Source: Prosthecodimorpha hirschii | GTDB taxonomy: Bacteria; Pseudomonadota; Alphaproteobacteria; Rhizobiales; Ancalomicrobiaceae | DNA: 64,000 nt | Reading direction: 5' to 3' | Assembly (NCBI RefSeq): GCF_001305515.1 | Contig: NZ_LJYW01000001.1 | Location: 1,969,382 to 2,033,381 of the forward strand | In this document: positions 46,197-56,555 of the stretch, piece by piece | Numbering within the stretch: position 1 is the stretch's first letter | How the letters are laid out: each line of letters opens with the position of its first letter | Notes under the pieces: model-generated | The model's input: the letters and a program-made list of their open reading frames with translations, nothing else | The model's database searches: none | Told to the model about the DNA's origin: nothing | Made by a program: the position numbers and the translations under genes

Positions 46197-46458
46197 GGGA
46201 TGGTCGGTGCGCATCGCGCGCCGATCGATCGCACCGCGATCGAAATCCCGAACGCACCCGAGCGCGAGCGAGGGGGCCGGACGAGGGATGGTCGGTGCGC
46301 ATCGCGCGCCGATCGATCGCACCGCGATCGAAATCCCGAACGCACCCGAGCGCGAGCGAGGGGGCCGGACGAGGGATGGTCGGTGCGCATCGCGCGCCGA
46401 TCGATCGCACCGCGATCGAAATCCCGAACGCACCCGAGCGCGAGCGAGGGGGCCGGAC
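46195..46458. repeat. Three perfect 88-bp tandem repeats between convergent genes
   Basis: Units at 46195-46282, 46283-46370 and 46371-46458 are identical by eye. Each contains a hairpin: GGTGCG-c-ATCG pairs with CGATCGCACC (one bulged base, 9-nt loop), plus CGATCG palindromes. The array fills the gap between the stop of the GNAT gene (plus) and the stop of the VWA-like gene (minus). Because 88 is not a multiple of three, each copy is read in a different frame, and frames stay open on both strands without meaning. Confidence 0.93.
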
Positions 46459-46481
46459 CGCCGGCGTACCACCCGGATGGG

Positions 46482-48563
46482 CTACCGCCCTTCGCGCCAC
46501 CACAATAGCGAGACCGCGCCGAGCAGCAGGGCGAGGCCGAGCAGGCCGGTGAAGAAGCCGTAGCGGTCGACACCCTTGAGGACGCTGGCATTGGTCTGCT
46601 TCAGGCCGATCCAGTCGCTGCCCGACAGGGTGACGCCGGCGCGCAGCGGCAGCACGCGCGGCGTGGTCACCTGATCGCCGGACTGAACCAGCCGGCGCAC
46701 GCCGCCGCCGGTCGACTGGGCCAGCGCCTCGGTCGGGCGGGCACTCGACAGCACGTCGGTGAATTCGCGCGGATTGGGCGGGCCGATATGGGCGAGCGCG
46801 GTGCGCTCCCCGTCGGTGACGCGCCACAGGCCGAGTTCGCGCGCCGGCGTCTGGGTGCGCCAGAGGCCCGGCTCGGACTGCTCCAGCTTCGCCGTCAGCG
46901 TCTCGCCGGTCGGCTTGGTGATGGTCACCGGCTTGACCTCGGCGCCGAGCGTCTGGCGCTCGACGACCAGGTCGCGGCCGCGCTGCACCAGCCGCAGGGC
47001 CTCCTCCTCGAGATCCGGCTCCTTCATCAGCCAATGGGCGAGCCGCCGCAGCAGCTGGCCATGCGGCCCGCCACCCTCGTAGCCGCGCGCCCAGAGCCAG
47101 ACATGGTCGGACAGCAGCAGCCCGACCCGTCCGGCGCCTTCACGCGACAGGATCAGGGCCGGCTTGTCGTTGATGCCGGTCATCACCGCCGTGCCGCTCG
47201 ACGGCGTCGCCTCGATCAGGCGGAACCAGCGGCTCCACTGCGGCGGGTCGGAGGCACCGCCGGGCAGCGCCCGGGTGACCGGATGGCGCTGGCCGACCGT
47301 GCTGACCTTCGGAAAGAAGGGCTCCTCGCGCACCACGCCGTTCGGCTCGGCCGGCAGCACGCTGGCCAGCGGCGTGCGGAACAGGCTGCCGGCGCCGGCC
47401 GGATCGGGGCCGGAGGCGACCAGCACGGCGCCGCCTTCGCGCACGTATCGCGCGATATTGTCGAAATAGATCGACGGCAGGATGCCGCGGCGCTGGTAGC
47501 GATCGAAGATGATCAGGTCGAAATCCTTGATCTTCTCCTGGAACAGCTCGCGCGTCGGGAAGGCGATCAGCGACAGCTCATGGATCGGCGTGCCGTCCTG
47601 CTTCTCCGGGGGCCGCAGGATGGTGAAATGGACGAGATCGACCGAGGCATCCGACTTGAGCAGGTTGCGCCAGGTCCGTTCGCCGGCATGCGGCTCGCCG
47701 GAGACCAGCAGCACGCGCAGGTTTTCGCGGATGCCCTCGATGGTGCTGACCGCCCGGTTGTTGACCGTGGTCAGTTCGTCGGCGATGGCCTCGGCCTCGA
47801 TCTCGACGATGTTGTCGCCGGCATGGGTGATCTTGACGGTGGCGTTGGCGACCTGGCCGGGCGTCACCTGCTGGACCGTGACGGTCTCGCCGTCGCGCCG
47901 GATCGTGACCTTGACCCGCCCACCCGGCGGCACCGCACCGGAATCGATCACCCGGTAGGCGATCTTCTGCTCGGCGCCGACCAGGCCGAAGCGCGGCGCG
48001 GTGGTGACGACCACGCGGCGGTCGATCTCGCGCTCGCGGCCCGACAGCAGCACATGCAGCGGCGCGTCGAAGCCGAGCGCGGCCTTGTCCTTGGGCACGT
48101 CGTGGATCTGGCCGTCGGTCAGCATGACGACGCCGCCGATCCGCTCGGGCGGCACGTCCGAGAAGGCCTGGCCGAGCGCCTGGAACAGCCGCGTGCCGTC
48201 GGCGCCGGCGCCGTCGCGATCGGTGCCGACCTCGACCTCGCGCAGCTCGAAGCCCTTGAGCGCGCCGATCTGGCGGGCCAGCGTCGCGCGCGCCTGCTCG
48301 GTCTCGCGGGTGCGCGTGCCGAGCGCCTGGCTCTGGCTCTTGTCGACCACCAGCGCGACCACGCTCGGCAGCGCCTCGCGATCCTCGCGCTGGAAGACCG
48401 GATTGATCAGGGCGAGCACCAGCGCCGCGACCGCGCCGACGCGCAGCCAGCCGCCGCGCAGGCCGGCCAGGATCGAGACCAGCGCGAGCGCACCGGCGCC
48501 GAGCCCGAAGAGCGCGATCAGCCAGAGCGGCATCAGCGGCGCGGCATCGAAGGACCAGCTCAT
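46482..48563 (-). CDS. VWA/glutamine-amidotransferase-like membrane protein
   Basis: A 693-residue membrane protein. Two N-terminal hydrophobic segments (about residues 11-33 and 40-55) and one at the C-terminus (about 668-688) frame a large soluble part. A VWA-type start with a D-x-S-x-S motif is seen at D74-K-S-Q-S78, followed later by VVMLTDGQIHD. The central part LIIFDRYQRRGILPSIYFDN and AVLVASGPD is class I amidotransferase-like without an evident catalytic Cys. Last gene of the MoxR cluster, 55 bp after the DUF4159 gene. Relatives occur with MoxR ATPases and are thought to act in envelope protein assembly; the function is not established. Confidence 0.8.
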   Translation of the reverse strand: MSWSFDAAPLMPLWLIALFGLGAGALALVSILAGLRGGWLRVGAVAALVLALINPVFQREDREALPSVVALVVDKSQSQALGTRTRETEQARATLARQIGALKGFELREVEVGTDRDGAGADGTRLFQALGQAFSDVPPERIGGVVMLTDGQIHDVPKDKAALGFDAPLHVLLSGREREIDRRVVVTTAPRFGLVGAEQKIAYRVIDSGAVPPGGRVKVTIRRDGETVTVQQVTPGQVANATVKITHAGDNIVEIEAEAIADELTTVNNRAVSTIEGIRENLRVLLVSGEPHAGERTWRNLLKSDASVDLVHFTILRPPEKQDGTPIHELSLIAFPTRELFQEKIKDFDLIIFDRYQRRGILPSIYFDNIARYVREGGAVLVASGPDPAGAGSLFRTPLASVLPAEPNGVVREEPFFPKVSTVGQRHPVTRALPGGASDPPQWSRWFRLIEATPSSGTAVMTGINDKPALILSREGAGRVGLLLSDHVWLWARGYEGGGPHGQLLRRLAHWLMKEPDLEEEALRLVQRGRDLVVERQTLGAEVKPVTITKPTGETLTAKLEQSEPGLWRTQTPARELGLWRVTDGERTALAHIGPPNPREFTDVLSSARPTEALAQSTGGGVRRLVQSGDQVTTPRVLPLRAGVTLSGSDWIGLKQTNASVLKGVDRYGFFTGLLGLALLLGAVSLLWWREGR

Positions 48564-48618
48564 CGGGCACGGTCCTCCCGCGGCGGACCGGACGGATGGG
48601 GCACGACCGTGGGCAGGG

Positions 48619-51480
48619 TCACTGGCCGAGCCTTTCCAGAAGGGCCGGGATATGGACCTGGTCGGCCTTGTAGTTCCCGGTCAGCGTGTACATGACGATA
48701 TTGACCCCGACCCGGAAGGCGATCTCCCGCTGGCGCGGATCGTTCGGCACGGTCGGCAGGAAGAAGTCGCCGCCGTCGCTCAGCGCCCAGGCGCCGGCGA
48801 AATCGTTGCCGGTGATCATGATCGGCGAGACGCCGTCGCCCGGCCGCACCGGCCGCTCGGCCGCCTGCGCGGGATCCTGCGGCGGCGTCGCCTCCACCCA
48901 GAGCGAGCCGCCGTCGAAGCGGCCGGGGAAATCCTGCAGCAGATAGAAGGATTTGGTCAGGACGTGATCGGTCGGGACAGGCTCCAGATCCGGGATGTCC
49001 AGACCGGTCAGGATGCGCCGCAGCGCCTCGTTGGCCGGCGAGGTCCGCCCGGTGCCGCGCAGGACGCCGGCATTGAGCGTGTCGCGGGTGTCGAACAGGA
49101 TGGTGCCGCCATTCTTCATGAAGGCATCGACCCGGGTGATCACCTTGGGGTCCGGGCGCGCGGCGCCGGCATCGACCGGCCAATAGAGCAGCGGGAAGAA
49201 GGCCAGTTCGTCGCGGGTCAGGTCGACCCCGACCGGCATGGCCGGCTCCAGGGCGGTGCGGTCGGCGAGCACCCGCGACAGGCCTTCCAGTCCGCGGCGC
49301 GAGACCTCGTCGATCTCGGCATTGCCGGTGACCACATAGGCGAGCCGCGTGCCCAGGGCGGCATCGCGCTCGAACTTCTCGCGTGCCGCGTCGGCCGCGA
49401 CCGCGTGGCCCGAAAGCGGCGCCAGCGCGGTCAGGGCCGCAAGGACCAGCATGGCGGCCGAAACCGCGGGCCGGCGCAGGAGGCGGCCGGCGAGATACAG
49501 CACCGCGACGCCGTCCAGAAGGAGCAGCAGGAGCGCGGCCGCGAAGGCGAAGGGCTTCAGGTCGCGCGGGCCGCCGGCCGCATAGGCCTCGACCCGGGCG
49601 GCGGGGACGGCCGAGAGATCGAGCGCGGCGATCCTGTCGCCCGCCCGCATCAGATTCAGTGCCACGAAGGCCTCCTCGGTTCCGTAGAGCCCCGGCGGGT
49701 GTTCGCGTCCGACCTCCAGGTCGCGCCGGCCTTCCGGGATCGGCTTGGCGTCGGCGCCGGGCAGCACCGGGCGCCCATAGCCGTCGAGCAGGCGCAGCGG
49801 GGCCAGCAGGACCGGGCCCGCGGCGGCGCGGTTGCCGGCCTCGGCGGCCTCCTGGCCGGTTCCGGCGCCGCCGGCCTCGGTCTTGCCGGTGCTGGCGGAC
49901 GAATAGGCGACGACCCGGCGCAGCATCTCGATGAAGCTGCCGGACAGCGGCAGGTTCGACCAGCCGGTATCGGCGGTGACGTGGAACAGGATCAGCCAGC
50001 CCTTGCCGAGCCGCGTCGCGGTGACCAGCGGCGTGCCGTCGGTCAGGCTGGCCCAGGTCTTCTGGGCGAGATCGGGATGCGGTTCGGCCAGCACCTGCCG
50101 GGTCACGGTCACGTCGCGCGGCACGTCGAGACCCGCGAAGGGGCCGGTCTGGCTGAAGCTGCCGAGCGCCTGCGGCTGCGACCACGACAGGGCGCCGCCG
50201 AGCGTCCGCCCGCCCTGGCGCAGCGCCACCGGCACCAGCCGGTCGCCGCCCTTGACGGCCGCGAGCCGGGGACCGGCGAAGCGGACCAGCACGCCGCCAT
50301 TGGCGACCCAGTCCTCGGTCACCTTCTCGGCATCGCCGACGATGGTGCCGATGTCGGCGGTCATGATCACCGACACGTTCTGCCGCACGAGATCGCGGAT
50401 CGCCTGGGCGGTATCGGTCGCGCGCGGCTCGCGCACCTCGGCGAAGGGCGCCAAGGCACGGGTCAGATAATGCACGGGGGAGAGCAGCGGCTGGGCCGTG
50501 TCGGCGCTCGAGCCCGACAGCAGGCCGACCGCGCGCCGGCGCCAGCGCTCGTCGAGCAGTTGCACGGCCGCGGCATGGCCGGCGCCCTCGATCTCGACCC
50601 GGGCGATGTCGTTCCTGAGCTCGATCGGCAGGTCGAAGCTCGCCGTCGTCGACGCCTGCCCGGCCGCGAAGCCGAACGGGACTTCGGCGACGACGCGGCC
50701 CTTCGGATCGAGCGCGCGGACGAGGCCGCCGCGCGGGCCCGCCGTGTCGGCGCGCAGCAGCGTCGCGGTCAGGGCCTTCAGCTGGTTCTCGGTCTCGCCG
50801 AGCGCGAGCGGCAGCAAGGTGCCGCCGGCATAGACGGTGATCGGCGTCGCGCCCGCGAAGCCCTGCAGGTCGGCGGCGAAGCGCGTGCCGGACTGGTGGT
50901 CGAGGCCGTCGGAGAGCCAGATCACCGAGCCCGGTGCGGTCTTCTCGGCGCTCTTGCGCAGGGACGGCAGCAGGGCGGCGCGATCGGGCTGCCATGGCCG
51001 CGGTTCCAGGGCGGCGAGACGGTTGCGCGCCTCGCCGACGGCGCCCGGGTCGAGCGGCTGGCTGGTGCCCTCGGCGGTCGCGATCAGGGCGACGGGACGG
51101 CCGGCATCCGAGGCCTGGGCGATCAGCCGTTCGGCGACCGACCGGATCGATCCCCAGCGGTCGGCGGAGCCCCAGCCGTTGTCGACGACCAGCCAGAGCG
51201 GCCCGCTGCCGCCGTCGCTGCGGGCGAGCGGTCGCCAGACCGGGCCGGCCAGCGCCATGATCACCAGGGCGGCAAGGAGCAGCCGCAGCAGCGTCAGCCA
51301 CCAGGGGCTCCGGTTCGGGGTCTCCTCGCGCTTGACGATGTCGAACAGAAGCCGGGTCGGCGGGAAGGCGATCTCCTGCGGACGCGGCGGGGTCAGGCGC
51401 AACAGCCACCAGATCGCCGGCAGCAGGACAAGCGCGCCGAGCATCAGGGGGGCGGTGAAGCCGAGCGGCAGGAGGCCCAT
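48619..51480 (-). CDS. BatA-like/DUF4159 membrane protein
   Basis: A 953-residue protein. The N-terminus is the aerotolerance (BatA) membrane part (LGFTAPLMLGALVLLPAIWW, then RPQEIAFPPTRLL). A VWA-like domain follows but its metal site is degenerate (VVDNGWGSAD instead of D-x-S-x-S). A long extracytoplasmic part has a further hydrophobic segment near residue 690 and ends in a DUF4159 domain (GTRLAYVVTGNAEIDEVSRR; FFPLLYWPVDAG; GGTILFDTRDTL). It overlaps the DUF58 gene stop by one base (TGATG), so translation is coupled. The frame runs open well into the DUF58 gene but coding begins at 51480. Confidence 0.85.
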   Translation of the reverse strand: MGLLPLGFTAPLMLGALVLLPAIWWLLRLTPPRPQEIAFPPTRLLFDIVKREETPNRSPWWLTLLRLLLAALVIMALAGPVWRPLARSDGGSGPLWLVVDNGWGSADRWGSIRSVAERLIAQASDAGRPVALIATAEGTSQPLDPGAVGEARNRLAALEPRPWQPDRAALLPSLRKSAEKTAPGSVIWLSDGLDHQSGTRFAADLQGFAGATPITVYAGGTLLPLALGETENQLKALTATLLRADTAGPRGGLVRALDPKGRVVAEVPFGFAAGQASTTASFDLPIELRNDIARVEIEGAGHAAAVQLLDERWRRRAVGLLSGSSADTAQPLLSPVHYLTRALAPFAEVREPRATDTAQAIRDLVRQNVSVIMTADIGTIVGDAEKVTEDWVANGGVLVRFAGPRLAAVKGGDRLVPVALRQGGRTLGGALSWSQPQALGSFSQTGPFAGLDVPRDVTVTRQVLAEPHPDLAQKTWASLTDGTPLVTATRLGKGWLILFHVTADTGWSNLPLSGSFIEMLRRVVAYSSASTGKTEAGGAGTGQEAAEAGNRAAAGPVLLAPLRLLDGYGRPVLPGADAKPIPEGRRDLEVGREHPPGLYGTEEAFVALNLMRAGDRIAALDLSAVPAARVEAYAAGGPRDLKPFAFAAALLLLLLDGVAVLYLAGRLLRRPAVSAAMLVLAALTALAPLSGHAVAADAAREKFERDAALGTRLAYVVTGNAEIDEVSRRGLEGLSRVLADRTALEPAMPVGVDLTRDELAFFPLLYWPVDAGAARPDPKVITRVDAFMKNGGTILFDTRDTLNAGVLRGTGRTSPANEALRRILTGLDIPDLEPVPTDHVLTKSFYLLQDFPGRFDGGSLWVEATPPQDPAQAAERPVRPGDGVSPIMITGNDFAGAWALSDGGDFFLPTVPNDPRQREIAFRVGVNIVMYTLTGNYKADQVHIPALLERLGQ

Positions 51481-52432
51481 CACGATGCGACCTCCAGGGT
51501 CGAGACGGAGCCGCCCGCCTTGACGTTGCCGGCGCCGCGCGCCGAGGCCGACAGGCGGCCGTGCAGCGCCAGCAGCGGTTCGGCGGCCGAACGGTCGGTG
51601 TGGTGGATCAGGTAGGTCCAGCCGAGCCGCGCGGCGAGGCGGCGCAGTTGGTCGCGATGCGCGGCCAGCCGGTCGCGATAGGCGGCCTGCCAGTCCTCGG
51701 CCCGGCCGGCGACGATGCGCGCGCCGGTCTCCGGATCGCGGAACTCGGTCCGGCCGGCGAACGGGAAGGTCTCCTCGACCGGGTCCATCACCTGCACCAG
51801 ATGGCCGCGCGCGCCCGATCCTGCGATCCGGGTCAAGACCGCCGCGGTGGTCTCGATCGGATCGAGGAAGTCGCCGACCAGCACGAGATCGGAGAAGCGG
51901 CGGATCGGATGGCTGTCCGGGAAGGCCTCGCGGCCGGTCAGATGGGTCAGCGCCGCCGCGGCGCGCTCGGCGGCGGCCCGGTGCGGCGTCGGGCGCAGCA
52001 GGCCGGGTACGCCGACGCGCTCGCCGCCGCGGGCGAGCAGATCGGCGACGGCGAGCAGCAGCACGACCGCCCGGTCGCGCTTGGTCACGGGGGCGAGGCG
52101 GGACTGGAAGTCCATCGAGGGCGACAGATCCGGCCACAGCCAGACCGTATGGGCGCTCTCCCATTCGCGCTCGCGGACATAGAGATGATCGTCGCGCGCG
52201 GAGCGCCGCCAGTCGATCCGGCCGACCGATTCGCCGGCCGTGAAGGGCCGGAACTGCCAGAAGGTCTCGCCCGGTCCGGCCTGCCGGCGGCCATGCCAGC
52301 CGGCCGCCACGGTGGCGGCGACGCGACGGGCCTCGACGAGCAGATCCGGCAGGGCCGCGGACAGGCTCTTCGCCGTCTTGACCAGTCCGAGACCGTTCCT
52401 GTCCGCCACTCCGGCTCCCTTCATCCTGTCGC

Positions 52433-52436
<4 letters not shown>
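51480..52436 (-). CDS. DUF58 domain protein
   Basis: A 318-residue cytoplasmic protein of the DUF58 family that regularly accompanies MoxR ATPases and has a VWA-like fold. The family motif FRPFTAGESVGRIDWRRSAR is clear near residue 62, as is REREWESAHTVWLWPDLSPS. The start is TTG at 52436, overlapping the MoxR stop (TTGA), or ATG at 52424 four codons later. It ends in a one-base overlap with the DUF4159 gene. Confidence 0.9.
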
Positions 52437-53440
<1,004 letters not shown>

Positions 53441-53708
53441 GCGGCCGGAACCTCTCTTGTCACGCCGGGATCGCCGATACCCCGAGTCCGCCTGCCGGAA
53501 CCGATCTTGGCAGGAAGCCCGGTGTTGCGCACCCGGATATTCCGCACCGGCCGGTCTCCTTCGTCGCAGGCATCCTGCCGCAGCCGAAGCCGGACGACCT
53601 ATTCCTGATGGGATCACATGGATCAACGGTGGACAAATCAAGGCCAAAGCCCCAACTGCCTGGGACGGCCGGGTCGATGCGGGGCGCGGTTCCAGGGAAC
53701 GCAGGCGG

Positions 53709-54299
53709 ATGGATAACGGCAAAGTGATGGGAGGGCTGGAGGCGCTGATCGCCCGCGCCGGGCAGATCCGCGGCACGCCGCCGGTCGAGCGCTGGAATCC
53801 GCCCTTCTGCGGCGACATCGACATGCGCATCGCCGCCGACGGCACCTGGTTCTACATGGGCACCCCGATCGGCCGGGAAGCGCTGGTGCGCCTGTTCGCC
53901 TCGGTGCTGCGGCGCGACGAGGACGGCCGCACCTATCTGGTCACCCCGGTCGAGAAATGCGGCATCCGCGTCGACGACGCCCCCTTCCTGGCCGTCGAGA
54001 TGCAGGCCGTGGGCGCGGAAGCGGCGCAGAAGCTCGTCTTCCGCACCAATGTCGGCGACGTCGTCGAAGCCGGGCCGGAGCATCCGCTGCGCTTCGAAAT
54101 CGACGCCGACAATCAGGGCCTCCGGCCCTATCTTCACGTCCGCGGCCGCCTGGAGGCGCGGCTCGCCCGCGCGGTGATGTATGAGCTGGTCGCCGCCGGC
54201 ACCGAGGCCCCGGTCGACGGTGCGCCCTGGTTCGGGGTCTGGTCGGCCGGCCGATTCTTCCCCATTCTCCCTGCCGCCGAGGCGACGAGCCTCGAATGA
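53709..54299 (+). CDS. DUF1285 protein
   Basis: A 196-residue cytoplasmic protein of the DUF1285 family, whose function is unknown. Typical pattern: PPVERWNPPFCGDIDMRIAA, DGTWFYMGTPIGREALVRLF, RRDEDGRTYLVTPVEKCGIR and VDDAPFLAVEM. It is divergent from moxR with a 268-bp shared upstream region, and its stop overlaps the next gene by ATGA, so it is coupled with the Nudix enzyme. The start at 53709 fits the conserved N-terminus. Confidence 0.88.
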   Translation: MDNGKVMGGLEALIARAGQIRGTPPVERWNPPFCGDIDMRIAADGTWFYMGTPIGREALVRLFASVLRRDEDGRTYLVTPVEKCGIRVDDAPFLAVEMQAVGAEAAQKLVFRTNVGDVVEAGPEHPLRFEIDADNQGLRPYLHVRGRLEARLARAVMYELVAAGTEAPVDGAPWFGVWSAGRFFPILPAAEATSLE

Positions 54300-55024
54300 A
54301 CGAACGCCCAGGCGATGAGCCTCGGCCGATCCGGACGCCGCCCTTGCCCCTCCACCTTGCTTCCGATCCGCTCGACGCGTCCGCCGTCGCCGCCTCGCCG
54401 TTCGCCCCGCAGCGCTTCCGCGCCGTCGCGACGCCGCGTCTGACGCTCGACCCCGACGCGGTCTATGCCGGCGAGCCGACCGGCGACGACTGGCTGAACC
54501 CGGACGGGCGGATCTTCGAGCCGCAGCCCCGGCTGCGCGATGCGGCGGTGCTGGTGCCGATCGTCGCCCGCGAGCCGGAGGCGAGCGTGATCCTGACCCG
54601 CCGCACCGACCATCTCTCCTCTCATGCCGGGCAGATCGCCTTTCCGGGCGGCAAGATCGATCCGACCGACGCTTCGCCGGCGGAGGCCGCGCTGCGCGAG
54701 GCCGAGGAGGAGATCGGGCTCGATCGCGGCCTCGTCGAGATGATCGGCTACGCGGCGCCCTACCACACGCGCTCGGGCTTCCGCATCCTGCCGGTCCTGG
54801 CCATGATCCGCCCCGGCTACCGGGCCACGCCCAACCCGAACGAGGTCGCCGATGTCTTCGAGGTGCCGCTCGGCTTCCTGATGAACCCGGACAACCACCG
54901 CATCAATTTTCGCGAAGCCCCCTCGGGCCGGCGATATTTCTATGAAATGCCCTATGGCGATCACTATATATGGGGTGTGACGGCCGGCATCCTGCGCCGA
55001 ATATACGAGAGGCTATACGTCTGA
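54296..55024 (+). CDS. Nudix hydrolase, CoA pyrophosphatase type
   Basis: A 242-residue Nudix enzyme expected to cut coenzyme A to phosphopantetheine and 3',5'-ADP. The CoA-subfamily signature VILTRRTDHLSSHAGQIAFP is followed by the Nudix box (GGKIDPTDASPAEAALREAE, then EEIGL). C-terminal part ends in YEMPYGDHYIWGVTAGILRR. The stop overlaps the next start (TGATG). The middle gene of a coupled four-gene set. Confidence 0.92.
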   Translation: MNERPGDEPRPIRTPPLPLHLASDPLDASAVAASPFAPQRFRAVATPRLTLDPDAVYAGEPTGDDWLNPDGRIFEPQPRLRDAAVLVPIVAREPEASVILTRRTDHLSSHAGQIAFPGGKIDPTDASPAEAALREAEEEIGLDRGLVEMIGYAAPYHTRSGFRILPVLAMIRPGYRATPNPNEVADVFEVPLGFLMNPDNHRINFREAPSGRRYFYEMPYGDHYIWGVTAGILRRIYERLYV

Positions 55025-55299
55025 TGCTGCGCCAGGTGCTGATTGAACTGAGCCTGTTCCTGACACCCTTCGTGATCTGGGCCGCCTACGCCAAGGCGCG
55101 CGGACAGATCGGCGAGGTCGGAATCCTGGCCGCAGCGCCCATCGTCTGGCTCGTCCTGTCCGGCCTGGTCCTGGTGGCGATCGGCCTCGCGGGCTTGGCC
55201 GTGCTCGACGACAGCGGCCATGCCGGTCTCAATGGCCGCTACATTCCGACCCACATGGAAAACGGGAAACTGGTGCCGGGCCGGTTCGACACGAAGTGA
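55024..55299 (+). CDS. DUF6111-like small membrane protein
   Basis: A 91-residue protein with two hydrophobic segments (residues about 7-22 and 33-58). The end GRYIPTHMENGKLVPGRF is the conserved part of this small alphaproteobacterial family, function unknown. It overlaps both neighbours (TGATG before, GTGA after), so it is translated with the Nudix enzyme and cca. Confidence 0.82.
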   Translation: MLRQVLIELSLFLTPFVIWAAYAKARGQIGEVGILAAAPIVWLVLSGLVLVAIGLAGLAVLDDSGHAGLNGRYIPTHMENGKLVPGRFDTK

Positions 55300-56555
55300 C
55301 CGCCTCGATCGCCGGAGCCGGGTGGCTCGTCGATCCGCGCCTGCAGCGCCTGTTCCGGGTGATCGCACGCGACGGCGACGAGGCCCTGGCGGTCGGCGGC
55401 GCGGTCCGCAACACCCTGATGGGCCTGCCGGTCAACGATGTCGACATCGCCACGACCGCCGCCCCGCCGACCGTCATGGCGCGCGCCGAACGCGCCGGGC
55501 TGAAGCCGGTGCCGACCGGCATCGACCACGGCACCGTCACGGTGGTGGTCGACGGCCATCCGTTCGAGGTCACCACGCTGCGCGAGGATATCGAGACCCA
55601 CGGCCGCCACGCGACCGTGCGCTTCGGCCGCGACTGGAACGCCGATGCGCAGCGGCGCGACTTCACCATGAATGCCCTCTATGCGACGCCGGACGGCCGC
55701 GTGCGCGATCTCGTCGGCGGGATCGAGGACTGCATCGCCCGCCGGGTCCGCTTCATCGGCCGGCCCGAGGACCGCATCCGCGAGGACTATCTGCGCATCC
55801 TGCGCTTCTTCCGCTTCCATGCCGCCTATGGGCACGGCGCGCCCGACGGCGCCGGCCTGGCGGCCTGCATCCGGGCACGCGACGGGCTCGATCGGCTCTC
55901 CGCCGAGCGGATCGGGCAGGAGACCGCCAAGCTGGTCGTCGCGTCCGGCGCACCGGCGACGGCGACGATCATGAGCGATTGCGGCCTGTTGCAACGGGTG
56001 CTCGGCGGGGCCGCCGATCTCGCCGGCTTCGCGCGGCTGCACGCCGTCGCCCGCGACGCCGTCGTGGCGCCCGGCGGCAAGGCCGACTGGCCGCTGTTCC
56101 TGGCCGCGCTGGCCGTCTGGACCGAGGCCGATGCGCCGCGGCTGGTCGAGCGTCTCCGCCTGCCCGGCGCGGCGCGCGACCGGATGGCGCTCGCCGTCGC
56201 CATGGCGCGCGCCATCGGGACGGATTTCGACGAGGCGGCGGCGCGCCGGCTGCTCTACCGGGCCGGCGAGGTCGGTCATCGCGACGCGCTGGCGCTGGCG
56301 GCGGCGCGCGGGCGGATCGCGGCGGACGATGCCTTCGCCCATCATCTCGCCCTGCCCTGGCGCTGGCGCGCACCGCGCCTGCCGATCGGCGGACGCGACC
56401 TGATGGCGGCGGGCATCGAGAGGGGACCGCGGATCGGCGAACTTCTCGCCGAGGCCGAAACGCTCTGGCTGGCCAGCGATTTCGCGCTGACCGGCGGCGA
56501 GCTGATGGCGCGCCTGGCGCTCACTCCGCTTCCGGAACCGGCCCCCCGGACTTGA
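55296..56555 (+). CDS. cca: CCA tRNA nucleotidyltransferase
   Basis: A 419-residue class II nucleotidyltransferase that adds or repairs the CCA end of tRNA. Head-domain motifs: ALAVGGAVRNTLMGLPVNDV, the metal-binding D-x-D in DVDIATTAAP, ERAGLKPVPTGIDHGTVTVV, and RRDFTMNALYATPDGRVRD, then EDRIREDYLRILRFFRFHAA. The start is GTG overlapping the DUF6111 stop. Its 3' end overlaps the convergent glycosyltransferase-sulfotransferase gene by 35 bp. Confidence 0.95.
   Translation: MTASIAGAGWLVDPRLQRLFRVIARDGDEALAVGGAVRNTLMGLPVNDVDIATTAAPPTVMARAERAGLKPVPTGIDHGTVTVVVDGHPFEVTTLREDIETHGRHATVRFGRDWNADAQRRDFTMNALYATPDGRVRDLVGGIEDCIARRVRFIGRPEDRIREDYLRILRFFRFHAAYGHGAPDGAGLAACIRARDGLDRLSAERIGQETAKLVVASGAPATATIMSDCGLLQRVLGGAADLAGFARLHAVARDAVVAPGGKADWPLFLAALAVWTEADAPRLVERLRLPGAARDRMALAVAMARAIGTDFDEAAARRLLYRAGEVGHRDALALAAARGRIAADDAFAHHLALPWRWRAPRLPIGGRDLMAAGIERGPRIGELLAEAETLWLASDFALTGGELMARLALTPLPEPAPRT

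Noticed and set aside
46195-46458. Possible CRISPR array
   Set aside because: The units abut directly with no unique spacers, are 88 bp long, and no cas genes are present.
46200-46508. Open frames across the 88-bp repeats on both strands
   Set aside because: They exist because the repeat has no stop codons; there is no ribosome binding site and each unit is read in a different frame.
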